From: Doryteuthis pealeii
Lineage: Eukaryota > Mollusca > Cephalopoda > Myopsida > Loliginidae
Assembly: GCA_023376005.1 (NCBI GenBank)
Contig: CM042151.1
Span: 82,113,550-82,177,549 of the forward strand
Length of the DNA stretch: 64,000 nucleotides
Reading direction: 5' to 3'
The notes under the pieces are model-generated. The model worked only from the letters and a program-made list of their open reading frames with translations, was not told the DNA's origin and searched no databases. Positions 23,015-36,283 of the stretch are shown piece after piece. A program made the translations under genes and the position numbers. Positions within the stretch are counted from its first letter, which is position 1, and each line of letters opens with the position of its first letter.

Positions 23015-25231
23015 GCATTTCTTATAATTAACATTTTTGTAACTTTTGATACTGTAATTACGAATAAGCAATTCTCCGACTAGAGTCAATTATTTTTGGA
23101 TATGGAAATTGATGATGATCCGAATTCAATAGTCCCTTATATTTTTTCAATTATGTTGGGACTCAAGAAAAAAATTATTTCCTTCATTTTATAATGATAT
23201 TTATTCATCATATAAAGAATCAATTCTCCGACTCGATTCATTTTTTTTTTTTGGGGGGGGGGATATTGTCGAGGATCTAAACTAAAAAAAAATATTGTTT
23301 TAATCATGCTACGACACAAGAAAAATCCTTCTTTTTATTCGAATATCTTCAGATAGTTGTAGTTTGATTTTTTCCAATGGAAAAATATTTATTCATTTTT
23401 TGGTGGAATTTGTAAATTTGAAAAGAAATTGCATTTAAATCTAAAAGGAGAAAACAAAACCTAACTGACATTGTGAGTTAACTAATGTTTTATGCTTAGA
23501 AGTAATTTGAAGATTTTCTGTCTCGTAGAAAACTGAACACTATATGATAACATTTATTTAACTTAAAAATGATATTAAATTAAAGAATTAATAATTACAT
23601 CAATTGCTTCTATGAGAAGTTTAATTGAAGAGAGAGACAAGTGATATCACAAGGATGAAGTAATTAAAAGAAATATAATTTCTCTTATATGTATTGCTGC
23701 AGAGGAACAATTTACCTGCACGGCTTTGATAAAAAAATGTTTATCCGTTAATTTCAAGAGATAAATATACTACAAAAGACACCTGAAAATGTAAGGAAGT
23801 TAAGACGGTCGAATCAATCAAGAAGTGAACACAAGTCAGAATAAATCAAGAAGTGGAAACAATTGGAGCATTAAGATATTATACTGAACTAATTTCAAAT
23901 ATCAGTTGTAAAAAAAACTTTTTTCTTTCAAATAAAACCGACATTTTTAAAGGCAGAATTGTTATTTCAGATTGTTCAGTTCTTACCAAACAATTTATAA
24001 AGCATTAAAATTATTAAAATACAAAAGATGATATGAATGTTAATTTCAAAAGGCATTTAGAAAGCGCCCCCCCCTTCTAAAAATAATTCGTAGTTTTTTT
24101 TTAATCTTTTCGAAAACAAATTATGATACACCCGGAGTTTTCTATTAAAAACTTTACAAAAATATAACTAAATGAATAGTTTCTTTGTTAGTTGCTACAT
24201 AGTAAAAAGGTATTAAAACCATTATATTATTATTTAAAGTTCCAATGTATCATATAGAGATAAATGTTTCTTTTATTATCGACTACATTTACCATATAAA
24301 TATGTTTTTATTTTAATGTTTAACAGTCACTGGTCATGTGTTACTCATATTAATAATATTCTACCATTTTATTAAATTAACTCACCCATGTATTAACCAT
24401 GGTCAATCTATCAAAACTTCATCTCGATTCTACTGACAATTTAATTAATTGTTATACTTTTCAGAAAGGTTGAATCTGATGAAATTATTCAGTTCAGTTA
24501 ATATTTCAAGGCATTTAACACGTCTATTTAAAATCGTATACGTTCATTCAAGTTCTTAAAAATAGAAATAGAACTTTCAAGATATACAGTCATTCATTCC
24601 AAAGGAACATAAAGTAAAATTTTACAAAATGATTATATCGTATCAAATTGAAATAAACAAGAATTTTAAACATATGATATTTAAATCGTCAAACACAGAA
24701 CGAACTGCAATGAATAAGTTCATTCAAATTCGTTTCGAAAATAAAGATAGAACTTTATATAAAGATATAATAATAATAAAGACATCACCCCCTCCCCTGA
24801 ACGGATGGTAGAACAACTACTTAAAAAAAATGGGAAACATCGTATCAAACACTAACCTCATAAATATAACGAGATATTTAAACTGTCTATCACTTAACCA
24901 ACTGTAATATGAAATACATAGTAAAGCTGGAAATTAAACTCTGTGTTATTTAACTAATATTCGTACATTCTTAATAAAACAAAAAATAAAAAATACAACT
25001 TTAAATAAATATGAATGATAAATTAAATAGAACTCACCTTTTTCTGTACACCCAGATGGTTATTTTCAGAGATTGGATCAACTTAAAATGATTCTGAAAT
25101 ATATGTTAGTTAAATAATATACAGAATAATACACTGGCTAAATGATGGGGGCATTTACTTTCCGAGATATTATTCAAGTCCTACGTTTTTTTAATTTTTA
25201 ATAAATCTTACTACAAAAATAAATTTCATGC

Positions 25232-25292
25232 AATTAATGAAAAGGTGCAAATATCTGGTAAACCAGGATACGTGAGTTCGATCCTGACTCTT
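25232..25292 (+). repeat. tRNA-like relic in repeat module
   Basis: Best-preserved copy. tctggtaaaccagg resembles an anticodon stem. agttcgatcc (25275-25284) matches the polymerase III B-box except its first base, and the T-stem gtgag/ctgac pairs at four of five positions. No convincing A box is left. Confidence 0.5.
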
Positions 25293-27399
25293 ACATTTTT
25301 AGCGCCCAAACACTGAACATATTCAGCAGATTTAAGAATATTGATGGTCACAATGTGTAGAGTATTTCATGAAAATATCGAGATGTTTTACATGAAAAAT
25401 ATTCTGATTTTTTTTATTACTATAAACATTTCTTCCGATATTTAAGTTGAATTATTTTTTGTGGGGAGGGGGGATTTTTATAGATTTTTCTTTTAATTCA
25501 TTATTTGTTGAAAACGCTCATTGGTGAATTTTAAAAATAGTTACGTTTACATTTTAAAAGGAAAAGACAAAAAAAGGCACATTGTAACTGAAATAATATT
25601 TAAGCTTAGAAAGAATTTTAAGAATTTCTTACTGGTAGAAACCTAAACACTATATGATAACATTTATTTAACTAAGAAAATGTATTAGATTTAAGAAATA
25701 AAAATTCCCTCAACTGATTCTGCCAGAGGTTTAATGTGAGTGACTAGGAAATGATATTACAAAGGCCAAGTAACTGTAAAGGATAAAATTCCTCTTGAAT
25801 GGATGGTAGAATATGAACAATCTACCTACATAGTTTAATAAAAAGATTTGACATTTCCAGAAATTGATCTACTACAAGAAACACAGAAAAAGGACAAAAT
25901 GTACAACGAGAAAATCAATCAAGAAGTGGACATTAGTCAGAATAAATCAATGAGTGGATATAATTGAAGCATTCGTATTTTATAGTGAACTCATTTTATT
26001 GATCGTTAGTCAAAACCCTGAATCCATGTTTATGTCTTTTTATGCCCTCTAATTTGGTAGCTCTCCGATGAAGGAGACACACCGCTTATTGGACGATGAC
26101 CATGTAATAAAACACGTTGTATACCCAGCTCACATGTTATTATTTTTTTATAATAGTGAAATACCTAACATAATACTAATGCTCTTTAACCATTATGATA
26201 ATTTGGCACACCAAAGAATAAAAGACCTAATAAATATATCAAAGGATACCGTGACTTTCAATTGAATAGATTTTCTTAAACTTGCTAAGATATGCATCCG
26301 ACTGTAAGAAATTAAAACAAGAATCTTTCCCTATAACAATCTTTTTCGATCAGTTGCTAAATTACCTTTTAATATATTTTTCTGTCTGAAAAATTATAAC
26401 CATGTATAATATTTCTTCACTCACTTTTCAATTGAAAATTATATTGCGCGGGGATTCTTGTAATGAGAATATTCTGTTAAATATTAAAGACATTTTCGAT
26501 ATTTAACATTTTAGTAACATTGGTATTTCAATTAAAGATAATTAATGTTCCGATCCGAATCAAATGTCTTAGTTACGGTATGTATGTGTGTGGAGGGTGG
26601 GACCCCCAAAGAGGTGGACACGTTGTCAGAGTAAATCAATGTGTGTGTGTGTGTGGGGGGGGGGGCTCCAAAAGAGGTGGACACGAGTCAGAGTAAATAA
26701 ATGTGTGGGAAAAATTGAAGCAATCAGATATTATAATGAACTAATTACATTCATAACAGGTCAAAATCCCCTCTCCCTTTTTTTCTTACTACTCATTCAA
26801 ATAAATCCGATATTTTAAAAGAACCTTTAATATTTCAGTTTGTTCAATAAGTACATAAAGTATCTTATTAATATATTTAACTCACCAATCAAAGTAGAAC
26901 ACATAGGTTATTACTATAAAATGATGTTATGAAAGTTAATTTCAACAATCTTTATAGAAAGCCAAATTCGCACACCCTCAAAAAATATTACGTAGAATTT
27001 CTTAAAGTTTCTAGAAAATGTTTTGAAAATAAATTATGATACATTCTAATTTTTCTATTAACGACTTTACAAAAATAAAATTAAAAAAACAATTTCTTTG
27101 TTGCTTATTAGTAAAAAAGGAAGAAAATTAATTATAATATTATTCCAATGGTTGATGTGTAATAGAGAAAAAGCTTATTTTATTATCGATTACATTTAAT
27201 ATGTAAATATCATTTTATTTTAATGTTTGGGAATCATTGATTATATGTTACAGGTATTAATGATAATTCTATTAGTTTTATTAACTTAACTGACCCATGT
27301 TTAAACTATGATCGAACTATCAAAACTCCATCTAGATTCTACTAACAATTTAATTAAATGTTGTAGATTTCAGAAAGGTTGAATCTGATTAAATTATTG

Positions 27400-27633
27400 G
27401 GAACATATGACCTTTATGCATTCCTTTTTTATCTCGATTAAGAAAGGACACGTTTACCATTTACACCGTCTATATCCGGTTGTTTTAACAGACGATTTTT
27501 AGATTTTAGAAAAATCATAAACCTAATCCCTAACCTTAACCCGTAACAAGCAACCGGATATTGACGGTGCAAATGATAAATATGTCCTTTGTTAATCGAG
27601 ATAAAAAAGGAGTGCCTAAAGGTAATATGGTCC
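27400..27633. mobile_element. Foldback MITE, unit 2 copy
   Basis: Orthologous to 14021-14255, 234 bp. Left end ggaacatatgaccttta, right end complementary. aattattg on both sides (27392-27399 and 27634-27641). The inverted repeats here are better matched than in unit 1, for example a shared ttttttatctcgatta block. Confidence 0.85.
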
Positions 27634-28049
27634 AATTATTGTGAAGTTGAGAAATTAATTCAAGAAATTTAGCTCGTCTATTTAAAATCGGAAACGTTCA
27701 TTGAAAGTTCTGCCTAAAAATAAAAATATAAACAAGAGAACGTGAGTTTTTCTGTACTCTTACTATTTGTAAAGTCAAAAACTAAATATCAAACACGGTT
27801 ATTGTTGAATACTGAAAGTGATTGTTGATGTGAAATGTTAAACACGATTGCTATCAAATTCCGAAAGTGACTGCCGACGCGAAAATAGCCGTGTGGAATA
27901 TAAAAAATATCACGTGTGCAGAATAGGCTTCCTTTTATAATAGCAGACAATATCCATGTTTGATGTTTGCGCCACAAAGGGGATCGTATAATTTACTGTT
28001 TATTTTTAAAGATTCTTCCCATTTTACTTTTCATTGCTGAATGATAAAG

Positions 28050-30315
28050 TGACCTCTTCTGGTTTTACTTCTGTTATCTTTCTTCCAAGTTCATGTGCTT
28101 GAGTTGCCGTTGTTTTACAGAGGTACATATTACTTTTGTTTTGGCTCGACTAAAAACGTTATTAACTGGGCAAGATAATATTGTCAAGTCAACTTGTCTG
28201 CTATTTCCTTGGGGCTAAGAATCCTTCGACAATGGATATTCCCAAATCCTTTCTTCCCATCAAACCAGACTCCAATTATCTTAGTAAGTATATGCACACA
28301 TATTTGTACATATCTCCTTTTGTTAAAACTTACAACATAAAACAAAACTAACTCCAAAAATCTTGATTTGTTCCTTTCTTTGAGTAAGGAAATGAAATTG
28401 ATACAATTCTGAGAGATTGGTTAGATGAATAAAATTATTACAATTACACTGTTAGTATTTTTACATAAGAAAGCCGTTTTCATACTGAATCGTATTTTTT
28501 CTCTATTTTTCAATTCTATGTTTATTTATTTTCTATTTAATTCATACATAAAATATGTTGAAGGTTGATTAGTAATATAAAATGTACTATATTACACATT
28601 TCTAAGCTCACCGACGTTTTTGTTATTATCTGTACACATCTGTATGCATTCCTAAATAATAGCAAATTGAGCTTAAATATAAGAAAAAGAAAAATCCTGA
28701 TTTAATATAAAGTCCGTTTCAAATTATCAACGAGGAGACACCTTTCAATTTACCTGAAGGAAATAAAAACAATAAATATCTAATGAACTGTGGTTAATCT
28801 ATTGGAAAGTCTAAAATTTCCAATGCATTCCAAAAGGAAAAGTATTTCCAATGTTGTTGATCTGGTTTTTTTTTCCTAATATTCTACTTTAAAATTGAAT
28901 AGATGTATCACGGATCAAATATGAAAAAAAAAGAAACAATTCATGATTTAATAAGATCTATTCAAAGATTGGATGTTGTTCTTAAAAATCAGATCCCTCA
29001 AAAAAGATATAAAATGAAAAAAAGGGAAATATGGATGTCCTTTTATTTTAATTCCATGGCATCAATTTATACATGAAATGATTTCATATACGCAATTAAT
29101 TTAATAAAATACTTATAATTACAAAAGAGATTGTTTGGATTAGCGTACACTAATTCCTTCCATAATTGTTTTGGTAAGCTTTTAAGATCATTATCAAACA
29201 CAATTTATAATAGTGACCAAAACAATATTAGATTTTGCCTTCTTCTTGTTTTTCTTCTGTTATCTTTTTTCCAAGTTAATGTGCTTGAGTTGCCGTTGTT
29301 TTACAGAGGTACATATTACTTTTGTTTTGGCTCGACTAAAAACGTTATTAACTGGGCAAGATAATATTGTCAAGTCAACTTGTCTGCTATTTCCTTGGGG
29401 CTAAGAATCCTTCGACAATGGATATTCCCAAATCCTTTCCTCCCATCAAACCAGACTCCAATTATCTTAGTAAGTATATGCACACATATTTGTACATATC
29501 TCCTTTTGTTAAAACTTACAACATAAAACAAAACTAACTCCAAAAATCTTGATTTGTTCCTTTCTTTGAGTAAGGAAATGAAATTGATACAATTCTGAGA
29601 GATTGGTTAGATGAATAAATTATTACAATTACACTGTTAGTATTTTTACATAAGAAAGCCGTTTTCATACTGAATCGTATTTTTTCTCTATTTTTCAATT
29701 CTATGTTTATTTATTTTCTATTTAATTCATACTTAAAATATGTCAAAGATTGATTAGTAATATAAAATGTACTATATTACACATTTCTAAGGTCACCGAC
29801 GTTTTTGTTATTATCAGTACATATCTGTATGCATTCCTAAATAATAGCAAATTGAGTTACCTGAAGGAAATAAAAACAATAAATATCTAATGAACTGTGG
29901 TTAATCTATTGGAAAGTCTAAGATTTCCAATGCATTCCAAAAGGAAAAGTATTTCCAATGTTGTTGATCTGGTTTTTCTTCCTAATATTCTACTTTAAAA
30001 ATTGAATAGATGCATCACGGATTAAATATGAAAAAAAAAAGAAACAATTCATGATTTAATAAGATCTATTCAAAGATTGGATGTTCTTAAAAATCAGATC
30101 CCTCAAAAAAGATATAAAATAAAAAAGGGAAATATGGATGTCCTTTTATTTTAATTCCATGGCATCAATTTATACACTGAATGATTTCATGTACGCAATT
30201 AATTTAACAAAATACTTATGATTACACAAGAGATTGTTTGGATTAGCGTACACTAATTCCTTCCATAATTGTTTTGGTAAGCTTTTAAGATCATTATCAA
30301 ACACAATTTATAATA
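28050..30315 (+). repeat. Internal tandem duplication of about 1.1 kb, unit 2
   Basis: The block from the cttgagttgccg landmark to caatttataatag occurs twice (landmarks at about 28099/29284 and 29131/30234). The second half lacks about 80 bp near 29857. The left half starts like unit 1, the right half like unit 3. ORFs here (LAYTNSFHNCFGK...) are shared but not supported as genes. Confidence 0.85.
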
Positions 30316-30769
30316 GCATTGAAGGCATCCAGCAATTGGATGTAAATCTTTATATTATTACATTGTCCGTTCTTAATAAATATCCAATAATATACTCCTT
30401 TTTTATTCTTTATTTTGCTGTTGGGTTTTTAAAGAATTTATTGACGCGTGAAACGTGAAAGAAATAAAAAGAAAATATTAAGGAGGCGGATTTTAAGATT
30501 AATGGATTTTCAAGTGAGTTTTATTAAGGAAGAAGTACATTAAAATTATATGAATCATAGTAAAAAGACAAAGGATAAATTAAATAGTGGATGAGGAGGT
30601 TTATAACTTCCTTTAAGTTATATGTTCGAAGGTAAACGCAACTGGAGTTTGAACTCGCATACTATTTTGTTGCAGTCGAACATGTTAAACACTACATCAC
30701 GAAAACTGTATGAATTGTAATAAAAAGGTAAAATACAAATCATAAATTTGTGAGAAATGAAAATAAAAA

Positions 30770-31999
30770 TCAATCATTGGTAAAATCGAAATCTAGAAAA
30801 TATGTACAAAAGAAATCAAAATGTAGTGCAAGAAAACTTTTGAGAAGCGCCGAAACATCTTCAGATTTTACTTGTAGCAAAAAGAAATATATATGTTTCG
30901 ATTGTCTGTATAATTCTTTATTTGCATAAAGTGGTGTTATCACTGGCCTTTTGGGACTTGTGATTTCATTATCAATTAGATTTGTATTCATTTTGAAGTT
31001 TTGGTTGTTTTTTCTATATTGAAGTAATGTTTCATCATTTCGTTTATCATTTGGATTATTTGATGTGTTCTGGTGGAAATACTTCCACAATTTACGACGA
31101 ACATATCTTTATATTCTCAGAAACACTATGATTGTTCAATCCATGGAATTGATTCCAATATATTGTTTTCAATTGGAATGTCTGTTTCTAATGCGCAGTT
31201 GAAAAGCTTTCTTGTTCCTGTTTCGACGGAATTGGACACTGTTGATAGTGAGTATTTTCTACGATCCCAGACGTTTTATATTTGTGAGTTGACGTCTGTC
31301 TTATCAAATATTTGTCAAGTGTTTTCATCTGGTAATTTTTTTCTATAATAACCGATTGCTGATAGAATTATGAGTATTACGTATCACGCAGGACATATCA
31401 AATTCTAATGGTAACTTTGAGGTATTATCGTAGCTGATATCTTCTCTTCGGCACTTTTTGATATTGAAGAATTTTCTTTAATGTTCCCAGAAAGAGAATT
31501 TACAATTTGGTGTCGATGTTTTATTGATCTGTCCAGAATTGATATTTCTGCATTAAAACTAAAAGGGGTTGTGTCTTGGCTTTCATTCAACATTGGAATA
31601 TGTTTAGCGCCTGATGTTTGTACATTTATGTCAAGAGGGGAAATAATTGACAAAATGTACTGTGGAATAAACTGGGGTGAAAGGGTAGCATAGTCCATTG
31701 ATTTAAATCGCGTCGATAAGTTTGGATAATTAGAAACATTTTGATTGGTTGTTCGATCTTGGAATGAAAGTTTTTCAGGATGTATCGATGTTGATGATTG
31801 AATATTCGATGATAACTACTTTGAATAATTTTCCTCATCCGAATGAATAGATCGATGATATATCATCAGATTATTCATTGGAAATTTGTTATGGTATACG
31901 TGGTATGGATACCGATTCGATGGACTCAGATAATCTGGCTGGGATATATGGAAGGGAAAATTATGGATTTGCACATTGATGATATTTTAAATTGTGAAC
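30770..31999 (-). pseudogene. Fossil C-terminal tail of zinc-finger copy 3
   Basis: Three minus-strand open pieces in different frames: 31838-31626, 31698-31405 (SPLDINVQT, PMLNESQDTTPFSFNAE) and 31090-30770 (MWKYFHQNTSNNPND, SPKRPVITPLY). They align in order with the tails of copies 2, 4 and 5. Frameshifts separate them, so this is a broken coding tail or a once-translated 3' region. Confidence 0.6.
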
Positions 32000-32203
32000 C
32001 TCTGAATAGTCTTTGTTGCATTTATCACATTTGAATCGGCTTTTGTCTTGGAGGTGTACGTTGTTGTCTTATCAAATTGTATTTCGTAGCAAAACTTTTG
32101 TCACATATTTCATCTTCAATTGTTCACTGATATCTGACTGTTGTGTTCTAGTTGTGAATTCTTAAATGGACATTTTATTTCGTTATTTGAAGAATTGCTT
32201 TTG
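32000..32203 (-). pseudogene. Decayed last fingers of copy 3
   Basis: Remains of two fingers beyond the stop codon, including a terminal CDKCNKDYSEVHNLKYHQC finger that ends in a stop before its last histidine. Confidence 0.6.
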
Positions 32204-33436
32204 TCACATGTGTTTAATTGGTTTTTTTTCTTCTTCCTGTGTGAGAATATCATTTATCAAATTGTCATTCCCTCTTGAGGCATTTTCACTCTGATCATAT
32301 TTAAAAGATTCCTCTCTATGATGTCTGAACCTGTGTATATACATAGCCTTTAATTTTAAAAACGTTTTATTACAATCATTACATCTAAATGGTCTTTCTT
32401 TTTCGTGTCTACTTTCATGGCTTCTTATATTAACATCTCCGTTACATTTGTATTGCCTCTCTTCTGTATGTGTCTGTTTCTGACTTCTAGAACAGCCTGC
32501 ATGTTTACTTTGATGGTGAATCAAATCTCGCTTATTTTTATAGGCTTTAGTGCAATCATCACATTTGAAAGGCCTCTCAGCGGAATGTGAACGTTTATGA
32601 TTATGTAAACTCGAACTAGTTTTAAAGGCTTCAGTGCAGTCATCACATTTGAAAGGCCTCTCAGCGGAATGTGTGCGTTTATGATGATGTAAACTCGAAC
32701 TAGTTTTAAAGGCTTTAGTGCAATCATCACATTTGAAAGGCCTCTCAGCGGAATGTGAACGTTTATGATTATGTAAATCCGAACTAGTTTTAAAGGCTTC
32801 AGTGCAGTCATCACATTTGAAAGGCCTCTCAGCGGAATGTGTGCGTTTATGGTTTCTTAAAGTTTCAGCTCGTTTAAAGGCTTTAGGGCATTCGTCACAT
32901 TTAAAGGGCCTCTCTGCTGAATGTGTGCGTTTATGATGATTTAAACCCGGTCTAGTTTTAAAGGCTTCAGTGCAGTCATCACATTTGAAAGGCCTCTCAG
33001 CGGAATGTGTGTGTTTATGGTTTTTTAAATTGTCAGTACTTTTAAAGGCTTGAGGGCATTTGTCACATTTAAAGGGTCTCTCTGCTGAATGTGTGCGTTT
33101 ATGATTTTGTAAAACATGTGCACTTTTAAAGTCTCCATTGCAGTCATCACATTTGCAAGGCCTCTTAGCGGAATGTAAGCGTTTATGAGCTTTTAAAATG
33201 TCAGCAAATTTAAAGGCTTTAGGGCATTTGTCACATTTAAATGGCCTCTCAGCAGAATGTGTGTGTTTATGACGTTTTAAATAGTAAAAATGTGTAAAGG
33301 CTTTAGGACATTTGTTACATTTGAAGGACCTCTCTCGTCTATGTGAGCGTTCATGAAGTGTTAAATTAGTAACAGTTATAAAAGCTTTGGGACATTCATG
33401 ACATTTGAAAGGCCTTACTCTACTATGCGTGTCCAT
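32204..33436 (-). CDS. C2H2 zinc-finger protein, copy 3 (ends eroded)
   Basis: 410 codons from MDTHSRVRPFKCHEC to KKPIKHM. Twelve complete C2H2 fingers at 28-residue spacing. Fingers 8, 9 and 10 (KTSSDLHNH, KTSSSLHHH, KTSSSLHNH helices) are recent duplicates differing at helix positions. As in copy 2, a finger near residue 322 lacks its second Cys and the last finger is YDQSENASR without cysteines. The start lies within a decayed first finger. Fingers 1-3 match copy 4 more closely than copy 2. A DNA-binding nuclear role is the family expectation. The open array argues against an old pseudogene, while the lost ends argue against a fully normal gene. Confidence 0.8.
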   Translation of the reverse strand: MDTHSRVRPFKCHECPKAFITVTNLTLHERSHRRERSFKCNKCPKAFTHFYYLKRHKHTHSAERPFKCDKCPKAFKFADILKAHKRLHSAKRPCKCDDCNGDFKSAHVLQNHKRTHSAERPFKCDKCPQAFKSTDNLKNHKHTHSAERPFKCDDCTEAFKTRPGLNHHKRTHSAERPFKCDECPKAFKRAETLRNHKRTHSAERPFKCDDCTEAFKTSSDLHNHKRSHSAERPFKCDDCTKAFKTSSSLHHHKRTHSAERPFKCDDCTEAFKTSSSLHNHKRSHSAERPFKCDDCTKAYKNKRDLIHHQSKHAGCSRSQKQTHTEERQYKCNGDVNIRSHESRHEKERPFRCNDCNKTFLKLKAMYIHRFRHHREESFKYDQSENASRGNDNLINDILTQEEEKKPIKHM

Positions 33437-33887
33437 ATCAATTCTTAAATGTACTTGACCTCAGAGAACTTTTTCAAATATAATGAATTCAATGACTGTA
33501 TCTAATGTATATTCTCGTATGCGAACTTTTTAATTGTTTTTTTTTAAATAAAACTTATACACGTTCGTCCCATTTGAACACCTGTGCCTTGTATCTCTTA
33601 ATGGAATATGATAGATGATATGAATCGTTTTAATGGTGACGTTTTGGAATTTAAAATATATCCAGTAAATGTAAACTAAGGACTTATTAATTAGATTATC
33701 CCTCAAATTATTTGATTGATAATTCCAATTTTACCATCCAACACAATGTTATGCACTCTGTAATCTGATCTGGACGTATGTCAAATGAAATATCGATGAA
33801 AATCCACAAATTGTTTTCCAATATGTAATATCCAAAATCATCTACAGTTAAACGACAGTTGAGATATATTGCTTCGGTGATGAATCT
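33437..33887 (-). other. Leader exon region and splice acceptor, copy 3
   Basis: Acceptor tttgattgcag with AG at 33887-33886, then attcatcaccga. A 63-codon minus-strand frame crosses this junction (33899-33708), but since the acceptor is conserved in all copies I read it as a chance frame over an exon boundary. Confidence 0.45.
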
Positions 33888-34036
33888 GCAATCAAACAAA
33901 TAATAAAATTAAATAAATACATTATTTTGAATTATTCGGGAAATCAAGAAAGATTATAATAAAGAAAACAAATTTTCTCTGATCGCTTGATATTAAAACC
34001 CACTAAAACCCTAACCTGAATGTCGGAACCCCAAGG

Positions 34037-34087
<51 letters not shown>
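34037..34087. repeat. (TA)n microsatellite
   Basis: Shorter orthologue of 20115-20175. Confidence 0.9.
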
Positions 34088-34088
<1 letters not shown>

Positions 34089-35566
34089 CAATGAAAACGA
34101 ACACTTTAAAATCGAATGAAATCCGCATTTACTGACGCATCAGCCATACTGATGGAAATCTTTTAGATATGTAAAATAATTAAGAATCAGCTATTTCTTT
34201 TTTGGTTTTAATAGCCAAGGCACCTCAAACCAAAAAGAAAAGATTTCTCGTAAGATGACCATTACACATCCAGTTTCTATTTATTCATCTATAACAATGA
34301 ATTACTTAACGTAATTCTAGTACACTGAGCTGCATATTTTAGTATATGCAAGCGACAATACATTAAATGATATCGTGACCGCCAACTTTGAATCCATATT
34401 TTCACATCTCCTCCAAATACATATATTATCTAATTTAACCGGTCATAATAATATACGTTATCTTCACCACTAACAAAATCAAGTGGGGGTGAGATTTGGC
34501 GTACATAAACTAAATCGAATACATTTTCTTAAAATTATTAAGATTTACTCTAATTATAAGACTTAAGAAAATATCACCCAAGATGCGGGGATGGAGGGAG
34601 TAAAAGCTTAAAATGAGAGATGCTAGTTGTTAAATATATAAGCTAACCCTGATTCCATACTTTTGTCTCTTTTATGGACCCTACTGTGGTAGCTCTCCAA
34701 TGAAGGAGATATAAATCTCCTTGTAGGATGACCATGCAATAAAACACGCTATATACCCAGTTCCCTTTGTCATTCTTCTGTTGTAATAACGGAATATCTA
34801 ATCTTTTATAATATTATAACCTAACACTAATTCTCTGTGACGTATATTATAATTTAGCACACTAATGAATGTAAGACCCAAAAATATATCAAATGATATC
34901 GTGACCTCCAATTGAATACGTTTTCTTAAAATTGCTAATATATACAGCGGACTGTTAGAAATTAAAACAAGAATCTTCCTCCATAAAAATGTTTGTCTTC
35001 CTTATTTGATTATTTTAAAGTGAATAAAAGTCTTCTATGACGTTTTATTTAAAAGAATATTCAACCTAATATTCATTCAATTGCTAAATTACATTTTAAT
35101 AATTTTTCCTACCTTAAAATATTACCATGTATGATATTTCTTCACTGTCTTTGTCAATTGAAAATGCCGTTTAACGAGGATTTCTGAAATAGGATTATTC
35201 TATCAAATATTAAAATCGACATTTCCTATCATGATCATGCTATAGGAATTTGGCCCACAGAGCAATAAAAGAAATCAAACGACTTTTAAAAAGTCTATGA
35301 AATGACCTCCACCCCACCCCGCCAATTGAATGCAAGTGCCTAATTGAATTTTTGCCACGACAGATATCAGCTGTTCTCCAAAGACTGATCGATAATATAT
35401 TGATTTGATATCCCAAGAGACATGATTATTTTCTTGTTTTGAACAAATTATTTTAATATTTTGGTAATAATCTTTTTTACCGTTACATAGAAAATCTAAT
35501 ATAGAAATAATGTAGATATATGTATACGTAGATATATCATATATAGGTAGATATTCATTCCACAAA

Positions 35567-36283
35567 CTATGTAATCTGAACTACATAAATGAAAAAGAAG
35601 ATTTAATCTGAACTACATCAATTATAAAGAAGATTTAATCTGAACTACATCAATTATAAAGAAGATTTAATCTGAACTAAATTAATTATAAAGAAGATTT
35701 AATCTGAACTAAATTAATTATAAAGAAGATTTAATCTGAACTAAATTAATTATAAAGAAGATTTAATCTGAACTACATCAATTAAAAAGAAGGTTTAATC
35801 TGAACTACATCAATTAAAAAGAAGGTTTAATCTGAACTAAATTAATTATAAAGAAGATTTAATCTGAACTAAATTAATTATAAAGAAGATTTAATCTGAA
35901 CTAAATTAATTATGAAGAAGTCTTAATCTGAACTAATTTAATTATAAAGAAGACTTAATCTGAACTAAATTCATTATAAAGAAGACTTAATCTGAACTAC
36001 ATTAATTAAAAAGTTGACTTAATCTGAACTACATTAATGACAAAAAAAGACTTAATCTGAACTACATTAATGCAAAAAAGAAGATTTAATCTGAACTACA
36101 TTAATTTAAAAAAAGACTTAATGTGAACTACATTAATTAAAAAAAAGAAGATTTAATCTGAACTAAATTAATTAAAAAGAAGATTTAATCTGAACTAAAT
36201 TAATTAAAAAGAAGACTTAATCTGAACTACATTAATTAAAGAAAAGACTTAATCTTAACTTCATTAATTAAAAAGAAGACATA
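35567..36283 (+). repeat. 32-bp minisatellite, unit 2 (about 22 copies)
   Basis: Same 32-base period as in unit 1. The dominant variant carries ctgaactaaattaattataaa, with acatcaatta and acattaatta types in clusters. Neighbouring copies are most alike, as expected from slippage and unequal exchange. Confidence 0.95.

Larger units (their letters stand above)
11101..23846 (+). repeat. Higher-order tandem unit 1 (about 12.7 kb)
   Basis: Homologous throughout to 23847-37666 and 37667-53039. All three begin at tcaagaagtggaaac. It holds repeat modules, a MITE, the fossil tail, zinc-finger copy 2, the leader exon, (TA)n, a 32-bp minisatellite and a LINE fragment. Compared with units 2 and 3 it lacks about 510 bp near 12115 (between ccaactg and tactataaac). 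Outside the listed features no gene is supported; the stretches 11101-14020, 14256-16990 and 20180-21670 are repeat-module DNA. Confidence 0.9.

Noticed and set aside
27530..27545. Telomere-like ccctaacctta motifs (also near 20084 and 34007)
   Set aside because: Only one or two units, within the MITE centre or intron; no array.
32521..32814. Minus-strand ORF of repeated RGLSNVM...LKPLKLVR units
   Set aside because: Shifted frame of the finger repeats of copy 3.
33708..33899. 63-codon minus-strand ORF near the leader exon of copy 3
   Set aside because: It crosses the conserved splice acceptor, and the equivalent region of copy 2 has an in-frame stop (tagatt for the CCAGATC region).
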